64,000 nucleotides of DNA from Mucilaginibacter phyllosphaerae (GTDB lineage: Bacteria > Bacteroidota > Bacteroidia > Sphingobacteriales > Sphingobacteriaceae), in the NCBI RefSeq assembly GCF_004378255.1, contig NZ_SNQG01000007.1, positions 62,001 through 126,000 on the forward strand, in the 5' to 3' direction. The position numbers were made by a program, and so were the translations under genes. This document shows positions 58,641 through 64,000 of this stretch, piece after piece (within the stretch, counting starts at the first letter, position 1; each line of letters starts with the position of its first letter). Under the pieces are notes generated by a model, which was not told where the DNA came from, did not search any database, and saw only the letters and a list, made by a program, of their open reading frames with translations.

Positions 58641-61109
58641 TTATTCGCTTCTTAAACTTTTAACCGGGTTGGCAATAGCCGCTTTTACAGTTTGAAGGCT
58701 TAAAGTAAACAACGCAGCGGTTAACATACCTGCACCACTAAGTACAAATATCCACCAGCTGATGGTAGTGTGGTCGGCAAAGTTTTCCATCCATTTATGC
58801 ATGGCGTAGTAAGCCATTGGGGTAACCAACACAAAGGCCAATACAATAAGCCAGATCAGTTCGGCAGATAAGAGGGTTACAATTTGTGATACCGATGCAC
58901 CTAATACTTTGCGTACGCCAATCTCCTTAGTGCGCAAGGTTGTGGTATATATGGCCAGCCCCAGTAAACCCAGGCAGCTGATAAAAATGGATAAACCGGT
59001 AGCCCAGTTTAATAGCTTGGCCGTATTTTGTTCAGCATCATAATATTTTTTAATATTCTCATCAAAAAAACCATATTCAAAATCATCTTCGGTATAAATT
59101 TCTTTCCAGATTTTTTCTAAATTTGTTATGGCCATTTTCCACTCGGCCCCACCGGCACTTTGCGGTTTTAGCGCAATATGAAATGTACGGTTGTTCCACT
59201 TGTTATTTACAGGTTGTAAGATGGCCAGCGGTTTAATGGCCGAGCGTAATGACTTTTGAAAGAAATCCGCCGCAACGCCAATAATCTCCATCTTTTTACC
59301 ATTATATATAACTTGCTTATCAATGGCATCTATAGGGGTACCAAAGCCTAAAACCCTGGCGTAAGTATTATTGATAATTAAAGCTTTAGCTGTATCTGCC
59401 CGGATTAGATTACGGCCTGCCAATAGTTTTAAATCATACACTTTAGCATAATTTTCGTCACCAAATTTAAGTTCTACCTCGGTGGCGATTTCTTTTTTGC
59501 CATCCTTGAACTCAAAAGTGCTTGAATTGGTACCGCCGGACGATGGGGGTGCGCCGCCTATGCTTACCAATTGTACCTGTGGCATCAGAAACACCTTATT
59601 CAAAAACACTTGCTGCTTGCCGGTACCGATACTTTTATACGGGGTAGATATATTTAAAATAGCTTCTTTTTTGAAGCCCAGATTTTTATGCAGTGCATAA
59701 TAGATCTGTTTACTTACCAATAGCGTGGCCATTATAAAAAACTGTGCTATCACAAACTGGGTTACAGTTAACGATTTGCGCAACCATGCGTTGCGCGTTT
59801 TACTGCTGTTACTGCCCAATTGGCCTTTTAACACCGTAACCGGCTTATAATTGGATAATACAAGTGCCGGGTAAAAACCTGACATGCCGCTTACCAACAA
59901 GGTAATTAATATTAAAAATACAATAATGTGGGGCTGAGATAAAATATTGAAAGAAACACCTTCTGGAATAAAATCTGCAAATAGTTTAAGAATAACCGGG
60001 GCCAACGCAACTGATATCAGCATTGCTAAAAGGGATATTAAAAAAGTCTCGCTCATAAACTGGGCTATCAACTGGCCGCGTTTGCCACCCATAGTTTTGC
60101 GGATACCTATCTCTTTGGCCCGTTGTGATGCCTGTGCAGTGGTTAAGTTTATAAAATTAATACAGCCAAGCAGTAACAAAAAGCCAGCTATTAATAACAA
60201 ACTATATAGCGTACTGCGGTTTGCAGTACGCGTGCTGTCAAAAGAACCGTATCTTTGATCGAAATGCAATTCTGCTAATTTCTGCAAGCCAAACAATTTG
60301 GTACTGCCTTTATCTTCCGGTTTTGGCGGGTCATATTTTTTAAGCAGCCGGTTCAATGATTTAGTGACCGTGGTCGCCGACGTGTTCTCATTCAATTTAA
60401 TAAAAAGCTGAGACGAAGAGCTGGTACTGCCCCAATTTGTCATTTGGAAATAATCCTTCATCTGCTTGCTGGCGAGGCCTGTACTGTAAGAAATGAAATC
60501 ATGAAATATGAAGTCAGTATTTTGCTTTAATGATTCTACAATTCCCGAAACCGTTGTTTTTACCGAGTCTTCATAAATAATCTCTTTGCCTATCATCTCG
60601 CTGTAAGATAGTTTAGGAAAATATTTTTTGGCACTTTCGGAGGTAAGCACTACCTGGTATGGTGTGCTTAGTGCAGTGCGGGGAGAGCCTTTTAACCAAT
60701 TGTATTTAAAAATGTCAAAATACCTTCCATCTGCAAGTATAATACCTGTTTCTTTTTTTAATTTAACTTCTTTATTATCTGTAACAGGAATAAGCACCCT
60801 GGTTTCGTACATAGTATAGAACGGCGCCGACTTATCTATACCAGGCACTTCAGATTGTATCACCAGTGTAAGCGGATCACAAACGCCGCTATTGTAACTT
60901 GGTTCGCCCGCAAAAGTGTAGTTAGATACTACCCGGTAAATCTGCTTACTATCGCCATTAAACTTATTAAATGTAAAATCAAAATGGACAATAAGATAGA
61001 TAACCAATGCGGCACTGATTCCTATAGACAGACCGATTATATTAATCAGGGTGAACAATTTGTGTTTCCTGAACCCGCGAAACGCAATTTTAAAGTAATT
61101 CTTTATCAT
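58641..61109 (-). CDS. MacB/FtsX-type ABC transporter permease
   Basis: 822 residues. An N-terminal membrane helix (LFTLINIIGLSIGISAALVIY), a long periplasmic MacB-PCD domain, then FtsX three-helix units with RAKEIGIRKTMGGKRGQLIAQF, a second periplasmic domain, and RTKEIGVRKVLGASVSQIVTLL with the last helices and VKSLRSE tail. The length of 800 or more residues with two FtsX repeats is typical of Bacteroidota. It works in a mechanotransmission-type exporter; no ATPase gene is adjacent. Confidence 0.92.
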   Translation of the reverse strand: MIKNYFKIAFRGFRKHKLFTLINIIGLSIGISAALVIYLIVHFDFTFNKFNGDSKQIYRVVSNYTFAGEPSYNSGVCDPLTLVIQSEVPGIDKSAPFYTMYETRVLIPVTDNKEVKLKKETGIILADGRYFDIFKYNWLKGSPRTALSTPYQVVLTSESAKKYFPKLSYSEMIGKEIIYEDSVKTTVSGIVESLKQNTDFIFHDFISYSTGLASKQMKDYFQMTNWGSTSSSSQLFIKLNENTSATTVTKSLNRLLKKYDPPKPEDKGSTKLFGLQKLAELHFDQRYGSFDSTRTANRSTLYSLLLIAGFLLLLGCINFINLTTAQASQRAKEIGIRKTMGGKRGQLIAQFMSETFLISLLAMLISVALAPVILKLFADFIPEGVSFNILSQPHIIVFLILITLLVSGMSGFYPALVLSNYKPVTVLKGQLGSNSSKTRNAWLRKSLTVTQFVIAQFFIMATLLVSKQIYYALHKNLGFKKEAILNISTPYKSIGTGKQQVFLNKVFLMPQVQLVSIGGAPPSSGGTNSSTFEFKDGKKEIATEVELKFGDENYAKVYDLKLLAGRNLIRADTAKALIINNTYARVLGFGTPIDAIDKQVIYNGKKMEIIGVAADFFQKSLRSAIKPLAILQPVNNKWNNRTFHIALKPQSAGGAEWKMAITNLEKIWKEIYTEDDFEYGFFDENIKKYYDAEQNTAKLLNWATGLSIFISCLGLLGLAIYTTTLRTKEIGVRKVLGASVSQIVTLLSAELIWLIVLAFVLVTPMAYYAMHKWMENFADHTTISWWIFVLSGAGMLTAALFTLSLQTVKAAIANPVKSLRSE

Positions 61110-61290
61110 ACTTTTAAAACAATAAATGCTTATGATACCTTAATTGTCTAAAAAACTACCAAAATTATAAGTAATTGATAGTTAATTATTTAATAAGATA
61201 CTGGTATCTGAAAAGTGTTCGCATATGTAACAGCCATTGTACGGTTATGATACAGTTAAGCATGATGATCAGCTAAGATTGTTAAGTTTA

Positions 61291-61351
61291 AACCGGCTGC
61301 AAAAAACAAGAGGTTAGTTACTTAAAACTAACCTCTTGTTTTTTGCCGGTT
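61291..61351. terminator. Long bidirectional terminator
   Basis: AAAAAACAAGAGGTTAGTT pairs fully with its complement, and outer ACCGGC/GCCGGT add to the stem with a short bulge. It lies 22 bases after the DUF4097 stop. The rest of 61110-61290 shows no gene or site I recognise. Confidence 0.85.
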
Positions 61352-61372
61352 TTAGTATGATTACTATAACTG

Positions 61373-62401
61373 CTATTTAAATGATACATTTACGGTACCG
61401 TCGCCGCGTACCTCTACCATTGGGCCGCCCCCGTTTAGTTTACCGTTTACCCGCTCTTTTTCTTTATGGCCTTCAAATTTGCCGTTAATGTTAAAATTAA
61501 CGTTATTGCCGCGCAGATCGACATCTACACCCTGGTTAGCCGGCAATTCCAGGTCTACATGGCCGGAGTTGGCATCTATCTTCACAAATTTATCTACCCG
61601 CAGCATTTGCACATGCATTCCGCCCGCGCTGGTAGAGGCATCTACACTGCCGGATATAGCCGATAGGTTCACGCTGCCGCCACTGGTGCCTGCGGTAAGT
61701 TCGCCATCAATATTGTTGCCGCGTACGCTGCCGCCGCTGGTTTGGGCGTTCACCTTGCCTTTAAGGTTGGTTAAGCTTAAGGATCCGCCGCTGGTTTCCA
61801 GCTTGATGTTGCCATCGCAGTTCAGGGCGGTGATGCTGCCACCGCTGGTCTGCAGGTCAATTAACGGTTTGGTGTTTGATACGCTGATACTGCCGCCGCT
61901 GGTTTCGCCTTTTACGGGGCCTGTTAACTTATCTACACTGATACTGCCGCCGCTGGTTTCAAATGTTTGTTCGCCTGTAAGGTTATCCAGGTGCAGGCTT
62001 CCGCCGCTGGTGTTTAAGCTGGTAGCGGTTTGTTTATTTACATAGATCTTAAAACCGATGCTTAATGATCGCCTCCAGTTCATGTTGTTTCTGCGGCTTT
62101 TGGCGGTAGCATGCAGTTCGCCGTCGTGGATATCGATATCCAGTATGTAATCTTCCTCCAGTCGTTTTTTGATCTCGTCTTTAGTAAGGCCCTGGTTATT
62201 GTTCCCCGTTACATAAACATCAATGTGCGGTTGCTGCACACCTGCGCCGCTTACGGATATACTGCCGCCGCTGGTGCTCACAAATACCTGTTTGATGCCA
62301 TCATTACTTAATGAACGGCTATAATATGGGGTTTTGCTATCCTGTGCGGATGCAAAGTAAACCGGGGATGCCAGTAAGAGTAACAGGAAATACTTTTTCA
62401 T
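61373..62401 (-). CDS. DUF4097-type exported beta-repeat protein
   Basis: 342 residues. The signal peptide ends near YFASAQ. From about residue 40 the chain forms repeating short beta units whose turn reads TSGGS(I/L/V): eight perfect copies and one degenerate (STSAGG), roughly every 20 residues. This is the right-handed beta-helix-like family DUF4097, often set beside anti-sigma or permease genes in Bacteroidota. Exported to the periplasm or surface; function unknown. It lies between two MacB-like permeases of the same strand. Confidence 0.85.
   Translation of the reverse strand: MKKYFLLLLLASPVYFASAQDSKTPYYSRSLSNDGIKQVFVSTSGGSISVSGAGVQQPHIDVYVTGNNNQGLTKDEIKKRLEEDYILDIDIHDGELHATAKSRRNNMNWRRSLSIGFKIYVNKQTATSLNTSGGSLHLDNLTGEQTFETSGGSISVDKLTGPVKGETSGGSISVSNTKPLIDLQTSGGSITALNCDGNIKLETSGGSLSLTNLKGKVNAQTSGGSVRGNNIDGELTAGTSGGSVNLSAISGSVDASTSAGGMHVQMLRVDKFVKIDANSGHVDLELPANQGVDVDLRGNNVNFNINGKFEGHKEKERVNGKLNGGGPMVEVRGDGTVNVSFK
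61660..62290 (-). repeat. Tandem TSGGS-encoding repeat inside the DUF4097 gene
   Basis: The word CCGCCGCTGGT (plus-strand view) recurs eight or so times at 50-70-base intervals, encoding the TSGGS turns. It is in frame and coding, and is not a CRISPR array. Such repetition can recombine, so copy number could vary between strains. Confidence 0.8.
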
Positions 62402-62501
62402 AAATTATTTTGTGTTTATAACAAGATTGCTTTTTTAGCAAATAGGTTGCATGTATTTTAAAAAAATCATTCATTATTGCTGTGTGGTATGGGGCAACAG
62501 C

Positions 62502-64000
62502 TTATTCGCTCCTTAAACTTTTTACAGGGTCAGTTAACGCTGCTTTTACAGATTGAAAGCTAACCGTAGCCAATGCAATTAAAGCTGCACCGCCCCCTGC
62601 CAATAAAAACACCCACCAGTTTATGCTTATTTTGTAAGCAAAATCCTGCAGCCATTTATCCATGGCAAACCAGGCAACGGGGCTGGCAATCAGCACAGCA
62701 ATGGCTACCAATTTCATCAGATCTGTTGATAGCAGGCTTACAATGCTGGTTATACTTGCCCCCAATACCTTGCGGATGCCTATCTCTTTAATGCGCTGCT
62801 CGGCAGTAAAGGTTACCAGGCCAAAAAGGCCCAGGCAGGCAATGCTGATAGCCAGTATGGTAAATATCAGCAGAATAGTACCCTGCTTTTTTTCGGTTTG
62901 ATACTGAGCGGCAAAATTTTGATCCAGAAAATGAAACTCCGCTTTATCTTCTATATCAAACGTGCTGTAAACCTTGCTGATATAATCCAACGATGCCTGT
63001 ATGTTACCCTTACGGATACGGATGTACAAATTGTCTTTGTCCTTCGCTTCGGCGGGCAACTGCATTACCATGGGTGCAATTTTATGCTGCAGCGAATAAG
63101 TGTTAAAATCTTTTACCACACCAACAATGGTTTGCGCTATCACTTTTCCCTGTTCATTTACACCGGTGCGCACGGTTTTGCCAACAGCATCTTTCCAGCC
63201 CAGTTCTTTCACCAGGGTTTGGTTCACTAAAATAGCATTTGTAACATCGCTGGTAACCTGTTTAGAGAAGTTACGGCCGGCCGCCATTTTTATTTGAAGC
63301 GTTGGCACAAAATCTTCATCTATCTGCAGGTTTTGCACAATTTTAGATTCGGATGTTGGCTTACCATCCGGGCCGAGATTGAAATCGCCGCCGCCAATGT
63401 TGTTATTACCAATTGGGTTACCGGCCACACCAACACTTTCGATAGCCGGGTTTAACAAAAGTTGTTGTTTAAGCGCATCCACTTTGCCCCTAACCTGGCG
63501 GTTGTTGATGTGGAAGGTAAGCGTTTGCGCTTTATTAAAACCCAGGTCGCGCTTTTGAAAATAGTTAAGCTGCTGGTAAATAATAACCGACCCGGCTATC
63601 ATCACGATAGTGATCACAAACTGAAACACTACCAACGATTTACGGAACAGGATAGTGGAGAACTGGTTGCCCAACTGCCCCTTCATGGCCGGTATGGTTT
63701 TAAAGCCTGACAAGAATAAGGCCGGATAAATGCCGCTTAAGCCACCGGCAATTAAACTAAACGCTGCAAAGGCTGCTATAGTTTTAAAAGTACCAAACTG
63801 CATCAGCACCAGGCTTTTGCCCGATAGCTGGTTAAAATAAGGCAACACCAACTGAATGATAACGGCCGCGCTGATGGTAGCAATAAAGGTTAACAGGATG
63901 CATTCCGCAAAAAACATAGCCATGAGCTGTGCCCGGCCCGACCCGATAACTTTACGCACACCAATCTCTTTGATACGGATAGATGAACGCGCAGTAGTTA
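62502..64000 (-). CDS. MacB/FtsX-type ABC transporter permease, 5' part outside window
   Basis: The frame stays open to the window end; about 499 residues of the C-terminal part are present. IKEIGVRKVIGSGRAQLMAM, a FtsX unit, a periplasmic domain and the second RIKEIGIRKVLGASITSIVS unit ending VKSLRSE match the permease at 58641-61109 in layout, so the two are paralogues. The first membrane helix and MacB-PCD domain lie beyond base 64000. Confidence 0.9.
   Translation of the reverse strand, partial: TTARSSIRIKEIGVRKVIGSGRAQLMAMFFAECILLTFIATISAAVIIQLVLPYFNQLSGKSLVLMQFGTFKTIAAFAAFSLIAGGLSGIYPALFLSGFKTIPAMKGQLGNQFSTILFRKSLVVFQFVITIVMIAGSVIIYQQLNYFQKRDLGFNKAQTLTFHINNRQVRGKVDALKQQLLLNPAIESVGVAGNPIGNNNIGGGDFNLGPDGKPTSESKIVQNLQIDEDFVPTLQIKMAAGRNFSKQVTSDVTNAILVNQTLVKELGWKDAVGKTVRTGVNEQGKVIAQTIVGVVKDFNTYSLQHKIAPMVMQLPAEAKDKDNLYIRIRKGNIQASLDYISKVYSTFDIEDKAEFHFLDQNFAAQYQTEKKQGTILLIFTILAISIACLGLFGLVTFTAEQRIKEIGIRKVLGASITSIVSLLSTDLMKLVAIAVLIASPVAWFAMDKWLQDFAYKISINWWVFLLAGGGAALIALATVSFQSVKAALTDPVKSLRSE

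Noticed and set aside
61479..62045. Plus-strand ORF of 188 codons, and a CRISPR-like series of regular DNA repeats.
   Set aside because: Both are the reverse view of the in-frame TSGGS repeats of the DUF4097 gene; the spacers are not unique and lengths vary.
1..64000. tRNA, rRNA, IS elements, prophage, integrons, toxin-antitoxin pairs or CRISPR.
   Set aside because: No T-loop or anticodon-arm patterns, transposase or integrase motifs, or regular direct repeats with unique spacers were seen in any gap.

Overview
The window is chromosomal DNA of a Bacteroidota bacterium, most likely family Sphingobacteriaceae (Mucilaginibacter- or Pedobacter-like). Three things point there. Many genes have the Bacteroidota-type promoter (TTG, a gap of roughly 16-23 bases, then TAnnTTTG) and little Shine-Dalgarno signal. 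The gene set includes a futalosine menaquinone pathway, TonB-dependent uptake with a surface lipoprotein, DUF4097 and TPR secreted proteins, and long MacB/FtsX-type permeases. Intergenic DNA is AT-rich with short low-complexity spacers. I see no rRNA, tRNA, insertion sequence, prophage or CRISPR array; this is mostly housekeeping chromosome.

Layout. 1-3.4 kb: end of an LptD-like outer-membrane protein, cinA, and a 2-oxoacid dehydrogenase E2. 3.4-10 kb (minus): a GT87-like membrane protein, then a sulfur/methionine block (hom, metX, metY, and a cystathionine synthase/lyase). A SAM-I riboswitch and a newly noticed cysteine-rich leader ORF stand in front of metY. 10-13.8 kb: mqnE, a histidine phosphatase, mqnA and an SDR. 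14-23 kb: a secreted PepSY-like protein, a cold-shock protein, an MFS carrier, hemF, and gyrA followed by two secreted TPR proteins. 23-26.6 kb: small enzymes, an AlbA_2 protein and a MATE exporter. 26.6-33.6 kb (minus): histone-deacetylase-like, bestrophin and kynU genes; an alkylation-repair run (alkB, a methyltransferase-like gene, a 3-methyladenine glycosylase); and msrC with a hydrolase. 33.7-39.9 kb: a CrtA-like gene pair, a sirtuin, and a cobalamin-riboswitch operon (BtuB, a BtuG-like lipoprotein, a DUF6580 membrane protein). 40.9-44.2 kb: thrS-infC-rpmI-rplT. 44.3-51.7 kb: ribE, a lipoprotein, a NUDIX protein, accC, a 32-residue membrane peptide, nuoB and nuoA, an HI0933-type flavoprotein and a diheme cytochrome. 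51.8-64 kb: SDRs, a BlaI/BlaR1 pair with two palindromic operators, topoisomerase IB, recR with a glycosyltransferase and an SDR, two MacB-like permeases (one cut by the window end) and a DUF4097 repeat protein.

How the parts work together. The methionine block makes homocysteine from homoserine by O-acetylation and sulfhydrylation, and is read out by SAM and, I propose, by cysteinyl-tRNA. The B12 operon is a complete outer-membrane uptake set with a plausible inner-membrane partner. The most striking undescribed element is the metY leader: SAM-I aptamer, then a 35-codon ORF ending in GCICMCCCCC, then two mutually exclusive hairpins. A second genome-scale observation is that at least seven genes carry their -7 promoter box only 3-7 bases before the start codon, which predicts leaderless mRNAs.
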